NCBI RefSeq assembly: GCF_001907695.1
Contig: NZ_KV880637.1
Coordinates: 1,364,001 to 1,428,000 of the forward strand
DNA from: Thalassospira sp. TSL5-1
GTDB lineage: Bacteria; Pseudomonadota; Alphaproteobacteria; Rhodospirillales; Thalassospiraceae
Direction: 5' to 3'
Length of the DNA stretch: 64,000 nt
The notes under the pieces are model-generated. The model was not told the origin of the DNA. It saw nothing but the letters and a program-made list of their open reading frames with translations, and ran no database searches. Positions 17,776 through 27,014 of this stretch are shown here, in pieces. Numbering within the stretch: the stretch's first letter is position 1; each line of letters opens with the position of its first letter. Made by a program: the position numbers and the translations under genes.

Positions 17776-20229
17776 ATGAATATCGAAATGCGTTCTGATC
17801 GAATGGTTGAAAATTCGTTGTCTGAGCTGGGCGAGATGTTTTATTCAGCCCTCGACCTGTTCGAGGCTGGTCATTTCGCGGAGGCCGAAGATGCCTGCCG
17901 CATGTTGACGCTTGCCTATCCGCAAGCGGTTGAGCCCATGCACCTTGCCGGTTTGGTGGCGTTGAAACAGGGCCGGTTTGATATTGCGGCCGAACGCATG
18001 GGCCGTGCCGCCATTGCCGATGCCAGCAATGCCGAAATCCAGCATGACCATGCCCGCGCCCTGAAGGCGGCGGGTAAAAACCGCGATGCCATTGGCGCGT
18101 TTAAACGCGCGATTCGCCTGTGTCCGGACTCGGCGGCCCTGTATTGTAATCTTGCCAATACCTATCGCGACCTTGGCGATCTTGACCATGCGCGCGAAAA
18201 TTACGAAACCGCGCTGGAGCTGGCCCCCGATAGTGCCGATATCCACGCCAATTACGCCGCCTGCCTGCGCGATTGTGGTGATTTGGAAAAGGCCGAAGCC
18301 GAATGCCGCCATGCCCTGTCTTTGTGTGACGATATCGTCATGGCGCTGGTATTGCTGGGCCAGATATTGCTTGATCAGGGGCGCACGGTGGCCGCCAGTG
18401 ATGCGCTGATGCGGGCATTGCGCTTGTCGCCGGGCCATAAAAAGGCCTTGACCGCCTATGGTGAAGCGCTGTTTCGCCTGGGGCAGTTTGCCGGGGCGCT
18501 GCATTGTTTGCGTCAGGTTCTGGCCCTGGACCCCGATGCCGAAATTGCCCGGCGGACCCTGGCCTTGCTGAATTTGCGGACCGGGCAGGGGACGGAAGCC
18601 ATTGCCGCCCTTGAACCTCTTTTGCGCCATTACCCCAATGACCCGGAATTGTTGCTGATGATGGGCGAAGGCTTAAGCCTTTCGGGACGTCATAACGAGG
18701 CGGTCGAACGTTTTGGTGCCGCGATCGGGGCCGGGGGCGGTGACGATGCGGTTTTCCGCCTGGCAGTTGAACTTTCCGAGCAAACCGACGCCGAAATGGC
18801 GCACGAGGTTTTGCAAAAGACCATTGATCGCAAAATTCGCAATGGCGAAGATGCAACTCTGTTTCGCACGGCCCGGCGGCTGTTATTTTCGCCGGTTCCG
18901 GTCGATATTAACGCCCAGAATGATGAAGTCGTTCGTGACATTGTCGAAGATGCCATTTTATCTGACGATGAGAATGGCACCACCCCGGTTCCCGGCCGGA
19001 TAGACCCGGTGACATTAACCCGGTTTCCGCCGGTCTGGCGTGCCGCCCTGCGCCCGCAGGGGGATGACCAGTTGCGGGCTGTTGGCCGCTATTGGGAGCA
19101 ACTGGCCGCTGATGCTGATGTGCCATCGGTGCGTGATGCCACCTCGACAAAGGGTCGCAAGGTGCGGCTGGGCATTGTATCGGCCAATATGTGCAATAAT
19201 GGCATCGGCCGCTGGATTGCCGGTTTTGTCGCCGCCCTGGACCGGGACAGGTTTGATATTACCGTGGTGCGCCCGCCTTTGGGTGAAGATGATATTACAT
19301 CGCGCATTGATGCCAATGCCGACCTGGTGGTGCGCCTGCCGCTGGATCCCAAACATTCGGCCCGGGTTATTACCGGCCTTGAATTTGATGTGCTGCATTA
19401 TGTCGATGCCCAGGCCGATGCTTATACCATGTTATTGGCAAGCTGGCGGCTGGCCCCGCTGCAAGTGGCCGGGGGTGGCATTGCCGCGACAACCGGGCTT
19501 GCAAATATTGACTATCATTTCGTTGCCGATGACTGGGAAGCTGCAGGCGGGGAAAGCCGATATAGTGAAACACTGGTGCGGTTGCCAGGCCTGTTTGTAA
19601 ATGGCGAGGCCCCCAATGTGCCCGATAACACCACCCGCGACCTGCAACGCCAGTGGCGCATTGACGAGGACCGCAACAGTTATTTGTGCCCGCAACCGCT
19701 TGATGTTTTAAGTGCGGATTTTGACCCGCTGATTGCCGAAATTCTGCGCCTGGATGAAACAGCGGAATTGTTGCTGATTGCTCCGGCCCGCGATGCCTGG
19801 GATGCGGCATGGGGGCGGCGTTTTGCCATCAGTCATGGCGATGTGGCCGGGCGGATGCGCTTTGTCAATGTGCGCAACCGGGCCGAAATGCTATCGCTTT
19901 TGGGTGCGGTGGATGTGGTGCTGGAAAGCCCGGCCTGGAACGATGCGATGCTGGGCTTTGACTGTTTGGGGCTGGGTGTGCCGCTGGTAACATTACCGGG
20001 CAAGGAAGCCCGCACCCGGCGGAGCCATACCTGTTATCGGCAAATTTCGGTTTTTGACTGTGTGGCCTATAATTCGGCTGATTATGTCGAAACAGCCCTG
20101 ACACTGGCAACCGATAAACGCCGCCGTTCGGTTATTGCCCAGGCCATTCGTAACCGGTCACATGTCTTGTTCGGGCAGCAGGAATCGTTTGATGCCTACA
20201 TGGATTTCCTGGAACAGAAAACGGCCTGA
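17776..20229 (+). CDS. TPR-repeat protein with O-GlcNAc-transferase-like C-terminal region
   Basis: About 817 residues. The N-terminal 300 residues are consecutive 34-residue tetratricopeptide repeats (for example ALYCNLANTYRDLGDLDHAR and DIHANYAACLRDCGDLEKAE). The C-terminal region (about 440-810) resembles the SPINDLY/OGT GT41 fold: VRLGIVSANMCNNGIGRWI, FDVLHYVDAQAD and ESPAWNDAMLGFDCLGLGVP, where the last is the usual donor-binding stretch. Some expected OGT motifs (HxxGYL and the lysine-containing loop) look altered, so it may modify something other than Ser/Thr with GlcNAc, or be inactive. Flagellin-type glycosylation is a known role of relatives. The start is uncertain (TTG 17722, ATG 17776 or ATG 17803). 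Confidence 0.75.
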   Translation: MNIEMRSDRMVENSLSELGEMFYSALDLFEAGHFAEAEDACRMLTLAYPQAVEPMHLAGLVALKQGRFDIAAERMGRAAIADASNAEIQHDHARALKAAGKNRDAIGAFKRAIRLCPDSAALYCNLANTYRDLGDLDHARENYETALELAPDSADIHANYAACLRDCGDLEKAEAECRHALSLCDDIVMALVLLGQILLDQGRTVAASDALMRALRLSPGHKKALTAYGEALFRLGQFAGALHCLRQVLALDPDAEIARRTLALLNLRTGQGTEAIAALEPLLRHYPNDPELLLMMGEGLSLSGRHNEAVERFGAAIGAGGGDDAVFRLAVELSEQTDAEMAHEVLQKTIDRKIRNGEDATLFRTARRLLFSPVPVDINAQNDEVVRDIVEDAILSDDENGTTPVPGRIDPVTLTRFPPVWRAALRPQGDDQLRAVGRYWEQLAADADVPSVRDATSTKGRKVRLGIVSANMCNNGIGRWIAGFVAALDRDRFDITVVRPPLGEDDITSRIDANADLVVRLPLDPKHSARVITGLEFDVLHYVDAQADAYTMLLASWRLAPLQVAGGGIAATTGLANIDYHFVADDWEAAGGESRYSETLVRLPGLFVNGEAPNVPDNTTRDLQRQWRIDEDRNSYLCPQPLDVLSADFDPLIAEILRLDETAELLLIAPARDAWDAAWGRRFAISHGDVAGRMRFVNVRNRAEMLSLLGAVDVVLESPAWNDAMLGFDCLGLGVPLVTLPGKEARTRRSHTCYRQISVFDCVAYNSADYVETALTLATDKRRRSVIAQAIRNRSHVLFGQQESFDAYMDFLEQKTA

Positions 20230-20250
20230 CTTTTGTAAGCAGGCCGTTTT
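20218..20250. terminator. bidirectional terminator, TPR gene and usp gene
   Basis: AAAACGGCCTG and CAGGCCGTTTT form an eleven-base-pair stem with an eleven-base loop between convergent genes. The flanking A and T runs let it act in both directions. Confidence 0.82.
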
Positions 20251-20283
20251 AAGACATGTTGGATTGTCAGATCAAACGGCGGA

Positions 20284-20784
20284 TTAGCTTAGGGCGTCTA
20301 TATCGGCATCGGACAGGGCCGCAGGCACAATAGTAAGTGGCAAGCGCAACTGGCCGACCACGTCGCTTTTGGTCAGGGCCGTAATCAATGGTCCGGGGCC
20401 TTCATTATTTGCACTGGCGGCCAGCACCAGAATGGAAATTTGTTCTTCTTCCAGCACGGAAAGAAGCTCGTCCTTGATGCGCCCTTCGCGAATGAACAGC
20501 AGTGGCATAAAACCGGTTTGTTCGTGCACGTAACCTGCCAGTTCATTAATACGGTTTTCGGCATTTTCGCGGGCTTCTTCCTGCATCAGGTCGCCAACGG
20601 CCATCCAGTGCTGGAATTCGGCGGGTTCGATCACACTCAGCAGTGCAACCCGGCCACCGGTATGCTGGGCACGGCGGCAGGCATAGCGCAATGCCTTGGT
20701 CATTTCGTCGCTGTCATCGACGACCACCAGAAATGTTCGGTTATTTGAACTCAGCAGTTCCCGATCAGCGTTAGTGGAGTTCAT
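20284..20784 (-). CDS. universal stress protein (UspA family)
   Basis: A 166-residue single-domain Usp. It opens with TFLVVVDDSDEMTKALRYAC, the conserved first strand and helix, and closes with LRLPLTIVPA. The usual nucleotide-binding G-2x-G-9x-G(S/T) motif is not recognisable; the matching position reads ASANNEGPGPLITAL. It is therefore probably of the non-ATP-binding class. About 16 N-terminal residues precede the fold. It is cytoplasmic and is likely single-gene, ending at the shared terminator. Confidence 0.85.
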   Translation of the reverse strand: MNSTNADRELLSSNNRTFLVVVDDSDEMTKALRYACRRAQHTGGRVALLSVIEPAEFQHWMAVGDLMQEEARENAENRINELAGYVHEQTGFMPLLFIREGRIKDELLSVLEEEQISILVLAASANNEGPGPLITALTKSDVVGQLRLPLTIVPAALSDADIDALS

Positions 20785-20994
20785 GTGGTTCCTGCCCTGT
20801 TTAGATGGAGGCGGTCGCGGCGCGGCATTGCCATGTTGCGACCTGTCTTTCTATTGTGTTTGCCAAATTGTGCCGCATGCGGCGGGCAATATCCAAGCCC
20901 TTTTTGCATGAAATGCTGCATGGCGGCCTGCAAAAAATGCGATTCACACAACCAGTGCGCGTGTTTTTTGGCGGATATCGTAGCAAAAACGGTG

Positions 20995-21819
20995 TTAGTT
21001 TTTGCGGAAAATAACGCTGGCAAGCCAGCCGGCAAAACCGGCAATAATCACGGCAATAATGCCATAAAGGGCGGAATAACGGTGGGCGAAATCATAAACT
21101 TCGGCACTGACGCCGGTTTTGGAAACCACCAGCGGGGTGCTTTTGATGCTGGCAATTTTGCCGTCCCGGATCAGGTACACATCAATCACATAGGTGCCGG
21201 TTGGCGTGTTGGCAGGAAAATGAATGTCGGTGCGAAACAGCTGGTTTGACAAAAAGCTGATTTTGGCCGGTTTGTCATTATACAGCCCGGCATATTCCAT
21301 ATTGCGCAACAAGGCCTCCCGATACAGGCTGTCATCGGTGTCTTCACCCTGCATTGTGGTGACAAAACGCTGGTTTTGCAGCCCGATATGGCGCGAGGCA
21401 AACAGCCTGTCATTGGCAATCAGTTCAATGGGCCTGCTTGCTGCTGTGGCATAGTAGGTGGGGACATTGCGCACATAGGCACTTTGGGAATTGATCCAGA
21501 TGCCCAATTTGCGTTCCTTGCGGCGCACAACCATGTCGCGTTCCGGTCCACGCACGGTGATAACGACATCGCCCTTGGTTTCAATGGCCCCGAACAATAA
21601 GACGTCGGTGCCGGTAAAACCGGTGCTGATCGCAACCAGATGGTTCGACAGGTCCACCACCAGCGGGTCGGCCTTGGCTGGTTTGATGTCCAGCGCAGCC
21701 CAGGCAAGGATCAATAGGCAGGCCATGAAAACGGGCAGGCGGGGCGCATCGGGCACGGATTTTTTGGTGGCGGCAGTGTTGAAAAACGGACAGGGAATAT
21801 TATGACGGGGCTTCATCAT
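20995..21819 (-). CDS. TIGR02186 family exported/membrane protein
   Basis: A 274-residue protein with an N-terminal signal or anchor (LPVFMACLLILAWAAL then ADPLVVDLSNHLV) and a C-terminal membrane helix (LYGIIAVIIAGFAGWLASVI). The mature part is beta-rich (ISTGFTGTDVLLFGAI, DVVITVRGPERDMVVRRKER, GTYVIDVYLIRDGKI), which matches the TIGR02186 family. The family is almost always encoded next to TauE/SafE. Here its ATG overlaps the tauE stop by one base (TAATG), so the two are translationally coupled. It probably assists sulfite or sulfonate export at the inner membrane. That role is inferred from gene neighbourhood. Confidence 0.85.
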   Translation of the reverse strand: MMKPRHNIPCPFFNTAATKKSVPDAPRLPVFMACLLILAWAALDIKPAKADPLVVDLSNHLVAISTGFTGTDVLLFGAIETKGDVVITVRGPERDMVVRRKERKLGIWINSQSAYVRNVPTYYATAASRPIELIANDRLFASRHIGLQNQRFVTTMQGEDTDDSLYREALLRNMEYAGLYNDKPAKISFLSNQLFRTDIHFPANTPTGTYVIDVYLIRDGKIASIKSTPLVVSKTGVSAEVYDFAHRYSALYGIIAVIIAGFAGWLASVIFRKN

Positions 21820-22742
21820 TACAGGTTCCCCGGCGCAACGGAAAACAGGTCGTTGGGGGTAATGACAAGATCAAGCGCAAGTTTGATACATACGGCCAGC
21901 ACCAGGGCGGCCAGCCCGGCACGCAGATATTCCGCCTTGATGCGTGCGCCAAAGCGCGCGCCAAATTGCGCGCCGACAACCGCACCGGCCACCAGCAACA
22001 GGGCCAGAGCAATATCAACGGTGTGCGTTTGGATCGATTGCAGGATGGTGACGTTGGCCGAAACAAAAATGATTTGAAACAGCGACGTGCCGATGACGAC
22101 ACTGGTGGGCATGCCCAGAATGTAAATCATGGCCGGAACCATGACAAACCCGCCACCAACCCCCATCAAGGCGGTTAGCAGGCCAACAAAAAAACCGACC
22201 AGAAGTGGCAAAAGCGCGCTGACATAAAGCCCGGAGCGGTAAAACCGGACCTTGAGCGGCAGGCGGTGAAAAAAGCCGTGCTGGTGTTTTTTGGTGCGGC
22301 GAACCTGGCCGCTTTTGCGCCGGGTTCGGAAAATGGCGCGCGAGGCCTCGATCATCATCATGCCGCCAATCGTGCCAAGAAAAACGACATAACACAGCGA
22401 AATGACCAGATCGATTTGCCCAAGAGAACGCAGCCAGGCAAAAACACCCACACCGGATGACGAGCCGACAAGACCGCCCACCAGCAGGACCAGCCCCATT
22501 TTGACATCCACATTGCCGCGTCGCCAATGCACAATCACCCCGGAAAGGGATGAGGCAACAATCTGGTTGGCGGCTGTTGCCACCGAAACCGCAGGCGGAA
22601 TGCCAAAAAAGATCAGAAGGGGGGTTATCAAAAATCCACCCCCCACGCCGAAGAGTCCGGACACAAATCCGACACCGCCGCCGAGACCCAAAATAAGCAG
22701 AACATTTACCGACATCTCGGCGATAGGCAGATAGATTTGCAT
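21819..22742 (-). CDS. TauE/SafE-family sulfite or organosulfonate exporter
   Basis: About 307 residues from ATG 22742 (MQIYLPIAEMSVNVLLILGL). It has the two-fold repeated TauE fold with a GLFGVGGGFLITPLL motif near the N-terminus and a second copy, ALMGVGGGFVMVPAM, after a basic cytoplasmic loop (RTRRKSGQVRRTKKHQH), giving about eight membrane helices. The frame opens further up to 22820 but that leader is not family-like. It likely exports sulfite, sulfonates or related anions. It is the first gene of an operon with TIGR02186 and is divergent from tusA. Confidence 0.88.
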   Translation of the reverse strand: MQIYLPIAEMSVNVLLILGLGGGVGFVSGLFGVGGGFLITPLLIFFGIPPAVSVATAANQIVASSLSGVIVHWRRGNVDVKMGLVLLVGGLVGSSSGVGVFAWLRSLGQIDLVISLCYVVFLGTIGGMMMIEASRAIFRTRRKSGQVRRTKKHQHGFFHRLPLKVRFYRSGLYVSALLPLLVGFFVGLLTALMGVGGGFVMVPAMIYILGMPTSVVIGTSLFQIIFVSANVTILQSIQTHTVDIALALLLVAGAVVGAQFGARFGARIKAEYLRAGLAALVLAVCIKLALDLVITPNDLFSVAPGNL

Positions 22743-22795
22743 TTCGGCAGCACAGGCGTGAGCGTTTGATTGATTATTTGTGGTCAGTCTAACAT

Positions 22796-22814
22796 ATTGT
22801 GCAAATGCAACAAT
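22796..22814. promoter_or_regulatory. inverted repeat ATTGT-N9-ACAAT
   Basis: Five-base arms lie in the divergent tauE/tusA control region, about 13 bp from a second palindrome (22827-22838). Together they suggest operators for a regulator not encoded in the window. Confidence 0.4.
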
Positions 22815-22826
22815 CGCCAAATCATC

Positions 22827-22838
22827 AATGACGTCATT
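22827..22838. promoter_or_regulatory. perfect 12-bp palindrome AATGACGTCATT
   Basis: A fully symmetric site 42 bp before the tusA ATG, between divergent sulfur genes. Outer flanks also show AATCA and TGATT arms. A dimeric repressor or activator site is likely; the protein is unknown. Confidence 0.45.
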
Positions 22839-22880
22839 TGTCGTGATTGATGTGCAGATTATAATGTTGAAGGAAAAGCC

Positions 22881-23132
22881 ATGACAGCTTCAGCCGGTGA
22901 ACCTTTCAGCCTGGTTCTGGATGCGCGCGGGTTGATGTGCCCGATGCCGGTTTTAAAAACCAAAAAGGCATTGCGCGATGTTCCGCCGGGCGGTGTCCTC
23001 AAGGTGATGGCAACTGACCCGGGCTCTGTCGCGGACATGAAGGCATTTTGCGATATGACAGGCAATATCCTGCTGGCCTCTCTTGTGGAGGGGGATGTTT
23101 TTGTTTACCACATTGAGCATCGCCAGAAATAA
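22881..23132 (+). CDS. tusA: TusA-family sulfurtransferase
   Basis: An 83-residue small protein. The signature CPMPVLKTKKAL gives the persulfide-carrying cysteine at residue 20, and the DPGSVADMKAFCDMTGN segment completes the IF3-C-like fold. It carries sulfane sulfur between partners in the cytoplasm, for tRNA thiolation, molybdenum cofactor or oxidative sulfur metabolism. Divergence from the TauE exporter fits a sulfur-oxidation role, though this is inferred. GAAGGAAAAGCC precedes the ATG. elaA follows after 20 bp in the same direction. Confidence 0.92.
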   Translation: MTASAGEPFSLVLDARGLMCPMPVLKTKKALRDVPPGGVLKVMATDPGSVADMKAFCDMTGNILLASLVEGDVFVYHIEHRQK

Positions 23133-23152
23133 CGGGACTGTTTGGAATATCA

Positions 23153-23632
23153 ATGGCTTCACAAAATATTACGTGGTGGCGCGGCACGTTTGACGAAATG
23201 TCGCTGTACCAGTTGCATGACCTTTTGATGCTGCGCCAGCAGATTTTTATCATCGAACAAAATTGTATTTTCCCGGAAATTGATGGCCTGGACCCGCTGT
23301 CCATTCATGTGCTGGGCATGATGGATGGCAAGGTTGTCGCCGCAACCCGCATTGTCCCCGCCGGGATTGACCCCGAGCATGGCCAGCAGGGCAATGACCC
23401 TGCCATTGGCCGCGTTGTGGCGTCGGCAAATCTGCGCGGGCAGGGGGTTGGCCGTGAGATCATGAAACAGTCGATCCTGGCCTGCGAAGAACAGTTTGCC
23501 GGCCTCGGTATTTTCCTGAATGCCCAGCATCATCTGGAAAAGTTTTATGGTGCCCTTGGCTTCGTTCAGGAAGGGGAACCGTTTGACGAGGACGGTATTC
23601 CCCATATTTCCATGCGCCGCCCGGCAGCCTGA
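23153..23632 (+). CDS. elaA: ElaA-type GNAT acetyltransferase
   Basis: A 159-residue protein of the ElaA branch of the GNAT superfamily. The N-terminal LHDLLMLRQQIFIIEQNCIF and the acetyl-CoA loop RVVASANLRGQGVGREIMKQ are diagnostic, and LNAQHHLEKFYGALGF is the C-terminal strand-helix motif. It would transfer acetyl from acetyl-CoA to an unknown amine. It follows tusA by 20 bp and may be cotranscribed. Its end meets the convergent DUF2336 gene across a hairpin. Confidence 0.92.
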   Translation: MASQNITWWRGTFDEMSLYQLHDLLMLRQQIFIIEQNCIFPEIDGLDPLSIHVLGMMDGKVVAATRIVPAGIDPEHGQQGNDPAIGRVVASANLRGQGVGREIMKQSILACEEQFAGLGIFLNAQHHLEKFYGALGFVQEGEPFDEDGIPHISMRRPAA

Positions 23633-23649
23633 ACATTCACGCTGCCCGG
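23620..23649. terminator. hairpin between elaA and DUF2336 gene
   Basis: CCCGGCAGC and GCTGCCCGG pair with one mismatch across a twelve-base loop, overlapping the elaA stop. There is no T-run, so efficiency is uncertain. Confidence 0.4.
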
Positions 23650-23656
23650 CAAAGGG

Positions 23657-25012
23657 TTAGCGTAGCCCGACAGTCGCCATGCCGGTGAAAAATTCAAGCT
23701 GCCAAAGCATGTCGTCCTCGCTTAGGGGGTAAGCATTGCCTGAACGCGGGTTAAGGGCCTGCCCCGGCGGAACATGCCCCAGCTTGACCTGTATTTTTAC
23801 CGCAAGGTCGGCTGGCAACCCGGCCTTCCAAGCCAGCGAAACCACCCCCTTGGCGGAATGGGTGTTGAGCACCTTTGCAACTGCTTCAGGTGGGATGCCA
23901 GCCCGCACGGCAAGGGCGGCACGGGCAAATTTGACATCGTTTTCCGTCATGGCGCTGGCAATGTGGGCATCGGTCAGCTTGCCTTTGGCATGCAGGTCGA
24001 TAGCCATTTGATAGGCCTCGTCCTGGGTCATGCCGGATTGATCATCATCCGGTGCGGCATTTTTTTTGTCGGCGGATTTTTTGTTGGTGTTCTTTTCGTC
24101 TTTGACAGGATGTTCGGTAAATTCTCCGGCCTCGATCCGTCGTTCGACAACCTTGCGCACCAGGGCAAGCTGGTCATCTTTCAGGTCTTTGCGCCGTTCC
24201 AAAACCGAAATCAGGTTCTGTGCGACAAAGCGCGCCAGTTTACCCGCGGCCGAGGGGCCAAGTTTCGGGCGTTTTACCAAAGGTTCATGCCATTCTTCAA
24301 TGTCCGGGGCGCGATCAATAAGCTGATCAAGGGTTTCTTCGCGAATCTGGGCGGAACGGTTGCCTAAAAGATGCGAAATGGCATCCTTATCAGTTGATGC
24401 GGCAATGGCATCGGACAGCCGTTCGTTCAGGTTCCGGCGTTGGGAAACAAAGCTTAGCGCGCCAGACCCGGTATTGTTTTCAATAATTTCCAGCAGGTCC
24501 ATTTCGCTCAGGACCGGGGAATATTGCAAAATCGGCCCACAAACGACGGTTTCGGTATCGCGGGCCAGTTTGGCAATGATCGGCTGGGGCGCCTGGATAA
24601 ATTCTTTCAGGGTTTCGGCAATAACCTGACGCACCTGAATGGCCTGGTCACGGGCCAGTTTTTCCAGCGCCTGATAGGTCATGCGCCGTAATTTGTCGGT
24701 TTCGTTGTCGGTCAGGCCATCGGCCAGATTGGCGATTTTCTGGGCCAGCGTGCCGCGAACATCGTCGTCCTTGTCATCGGTCAGCAGCAGGTCGGCCTGA
24801 ACCGGTGTTGCCTCGTTTTCGGCAACGCGGCGGCGCACGGAGGCATCGGCGTCATTGGCGAGAAAATACAGAATTTCCGGTCGCGTATCGTGGCGTTGAG
24901 CAAGGGTCCCGCGCACATTGGCGGCCGGGCTGGCCGCCATGTTCTTAGCTTCTTCATAGGAAATCGGCGTTTCCTTGCGCCGCGTAAACACACGCTGCAA
25001 AAAACCCTTCAT
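23657..25012 (-). CDS. DUF2336 domain-containing protein
   Basis: A 451-residue soluble protein built of short helical repeats of HEAT type (for example VRGTLAQRHDTRPEILYFLANDADASVRRRVAEN, quoted in part: VRGTLAQRHDTRPEILYFLA). The C-terminal half contains the DUF2336 region, with a charged Lys/Asp linker (about 305-330) between the two. It ends with WQLEFFTGMATVGLR. The family is restricted mainly to alphaproteobacteria and has no known activity. Here it is the last gene of an operon with an EAL and a GGDEF protein, only 16 bp after the GGDEF stop, which links it to c-di-GMP signalling. It is a plausible scaffold or effector. Confidence 0.85.
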   Translation of the reverse strand: MKGFLQRVFTRRKETPISYEEAKNMAASPAANVRGTLAQRHDTRPEILYFLANDADASVRRRVAENEATPVQADLLLTDDKDDDVRGTLAQKIANLADGLTDNETDKLRRMTYQALEKLARDQAIQVRQVIAETLKEFIQAPQPIIAKLARDTETVVCGPILQYSPVLSEMDLLEIIENNTGSGALSFVSQRRNLNERLSDAIAASTDKDAISHLLGNRSAQIREETLDQLIDRAPDIEEWHEPLVKRPKLGPSAAGKLARFVAQNLISVLERRKDLKDDQLALVRKVVERRIEAGEFTEHPVKDEKNTNKKSADKKNAAPDDDQSGMTQDEAYQMAIDLHAKGKLTDAHIASAMTENDVKFARAALAVRAGIPPEAVAKVLNTHSAKGVVSLAWKAGLPADLAVKIQVKLGHVPPGQALNPRSGNAYPLSEDDMLWQLEFFTGMATVGLR

Positions 25013-25028
25013 CGGGCAGGCTCCCTAG

Positions 25029-27014
25029 TCATTTTTTTGCCGGCATATGAATGCCGACTGGTTCGGCAATGGCGTAGCTGCCCTTGCCGTGTTTCTTGAC
25101 CTGATACATCGTGTCGTCTGCACGTTGTACGAGGTCATCGATTGTTTCGGTTTCGTGGGTTTCATGGACGGCAATGCCCAGTGAAATGCCCAAAGGCCGG
25201 TCTTCACGGCCCGAAAAGGGTCGCAGGCTGGCACTTGCTGCAATCAGGTCTTTGGCACGATTTTCGGCAGCGGATCGATCGGTCCGATCCAGCCAGAGAA
25301 CAAATTCATCCCCGCCCAGCCGTGCTACCAGGTCGCCAGGGCGGGTATTGTCCTGCAACATGCGGCTTAAGGTCAAAATGGCTTCATCACCGCGCTGGTG
25401 CCCGTGAATATCGTTGACCAGCTTGAAATTGTCCATATCGACATACATCAGGGCTGCGGGGGCTGGCTGCTTTAAAAGCCGGTCGTAACGCCGTTTCAGC
25501 TCGTCAAAAAATGCCCGGCGGTTCAAAAGTCCGGTCATGCCGTCTGTGCGTGACAGAGTGACGATACGATCGTGATTATCCGCCTGTTCGATGGCAATGC
25601 CGATCTGGTCGGCCACATCGTCCATGATGGCGCGTTCGCCTTCGTTGGGCAGGGGATTTTCGCGCTCGAACAAAAAAGCGACAGCGCCGTTAATCCGGTG
25701 GTGATAATGACAACGGCGAATTTTGATCCAGTAGTCACCATGCTCGATTTCCTGATTATCGGTATCGGCAGGAAGCTGGCTGAGGATTTCGGCGGCGACC
25801 TTTTTGTGAATATCCTCGCCGGTGCTGGCAACGTCCTTCATTTTACCGTTCTGTGTATCGCAATCGGGACGGAAAATGATGCAGGCGGTACAGGCAAGTG
25901 CACGCGAACTGGCGCTGGCGGCGGTGCGTAAAACTTCGGTCGGGTCAATTTCATCACGCATGGCACGCACGATATAGGTAATCAGTCGGTCACGGTTTCG
26001 GGCGTTGGCAATTTCGGTTTCGTGCCGGCGCTGTTCGGTTATGTCGTGGGCCAGGCCGCGCGCGCCACTCCATTGGCCGTCGCGGTTAATGACCGGCGTT
26101 GCCGAAACCGACAGGCAGGCACTGCTGCCATTGGCACGGTAGAACCAGATCGGCACGTCGCGCACAGGGCGTGTGGTGCGAAATACCTGTTCGGCCTCCT
26201 GGTCGTTTTTTTCGATCATGAAATCGACTGGCAGGCGGCCCAACAGGGCCTTGGCCTGATAATCCATTGCGCCACGCGGGGAGACAAAAACAAACTGGCC
26301 GTTTTCATCGGTTTCCCAGGCAAAGGCTGATGATACTTCGACAATGTCGCGATAGCGCTGGCGTGAATCAATCAGGGCTTCGCGCAGATTGCGATCCATC
26401 GATACATCGCGTGGCAGCAGCAAAATGAAATCATCGTGCATTGGCAGGGCGGTCAGCTCGAGTGTTGCCGTGCCGCGCTGCACTTCGAAGGTCAAAAGCT
26501 GGACAACGCCGCCGGGGGTTTCCAGGGCGCGTGCAACCAGTGCGATGATTTCGGGAAACAGGCCTTCGCGAATGCCATCAGCAAAACCCATTGCATTTTT
26601 GTTGGCAAAAAGCGGTGTGCCATCAGCGCGCATCACCATCACTGGCGCTTCGGCCTGGGCCATTGTTGTGGGGTTTAGCTCAAAGCGCAGGGCGCTTTGG
26701 TCAACATCGCCGGCATCGTGATGGTTCAGTGTGCCACTAATTGCGGCTTCACGACGTTCGATCAGGTCGTTGGGTTGTGCCTCGCCTGGCGAGGCGGCAA
26801 CGGCATCATCTGGTTTGTTGCTGCGATCTGCCGGTATGGCAGAGAGCGCAGAATTTGAAGAAGTAGCAGAAGCTGAAGATGGCAGGTCATCCGGGTTTTC
26901 GCCAATCTTGCGGGCGGCTTCGGCCAGTTCCGCGTCGATATTTGTTTTTTCGCGGGCGATTGCCACCTTTTCGTTTGGTGATTTTTTAATACGGTCAATC
27001 AGACGCGAAATCAT
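25029..27014 (-). CDS. PAS-GAF-GGDEF diguanylate cyclase
   Basis: A 661-residue cytoplasmic protein. After a low-complexity N-terminus (to about 110) there are two PAS-like regions (about 115-215, 225-340; the second ends in the PAC-like GARGLAHDITEQRRHE), a GAF-like region (about 350-480) and a GGDEF domain (about 490-650). GGDEF is at 567-571, and RPGD five residues upstream is the RxxD inhibitory site, so an active, feedback-controlled c-di-GMP synthase is expected. Its ATG overlaps the EAL gene stop by four bases (ATGA), so both enzymes are made in a coupled way. Confidence 0.92.
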   Translation of the reverse strand: MISRLIDRIKKSPNEKVAIAREKTNIDAELAEAARKIGENPDDLPSSASATSSNSALSAIPADRSNKPDDAVAASPGEAQPNDLIERREAAISGTLNHHDAGDVDQSALRFELNPTTMAQAEAPVMVMRADGTPLFANKNAMGFADGIREGLFPEIIALVARALETPGGVVQLLTFEVQRGTATLELTALPMHDDFILLLPRDVSMDRNLREALIDSRQRYRDIVEVSSAFAWETDENGQFVFVSPRGAMDYQAKALLGRLPVDFMIEKNDQEAEQVFRTTRPVRDVPIWFYRANGSSACLSVSATPVINRDGQWSGARGLAHDITEQRRHETEIANARNRDRLITYIVRAMRDEIDPTEVLRTAASASSRALACTACIIFRPDCDTQNGKMKDVASTGEDIHKKVAAEILSQLPADTDNQEIEHGDYWIKIRRCHYHHRINGAVAFLFERENPLPNEGERAIMDDVADQIGIAIEQADNHDRIVTLSRTDGMTGLLNRRAFFDELKRRYDRLLKQPAPAALMYVDMDNFKLVNDIHGHQRGDEAILTLSRMLQDNTRPGDLVARLGGDEFVLWLDRTDRSAAENRAKDLIAASASLRPFSGREDRPLGISLGIAVHETHETETIDDLVQRADDTMYQVKKHGKGSYAIAEPVGIHMPAKK

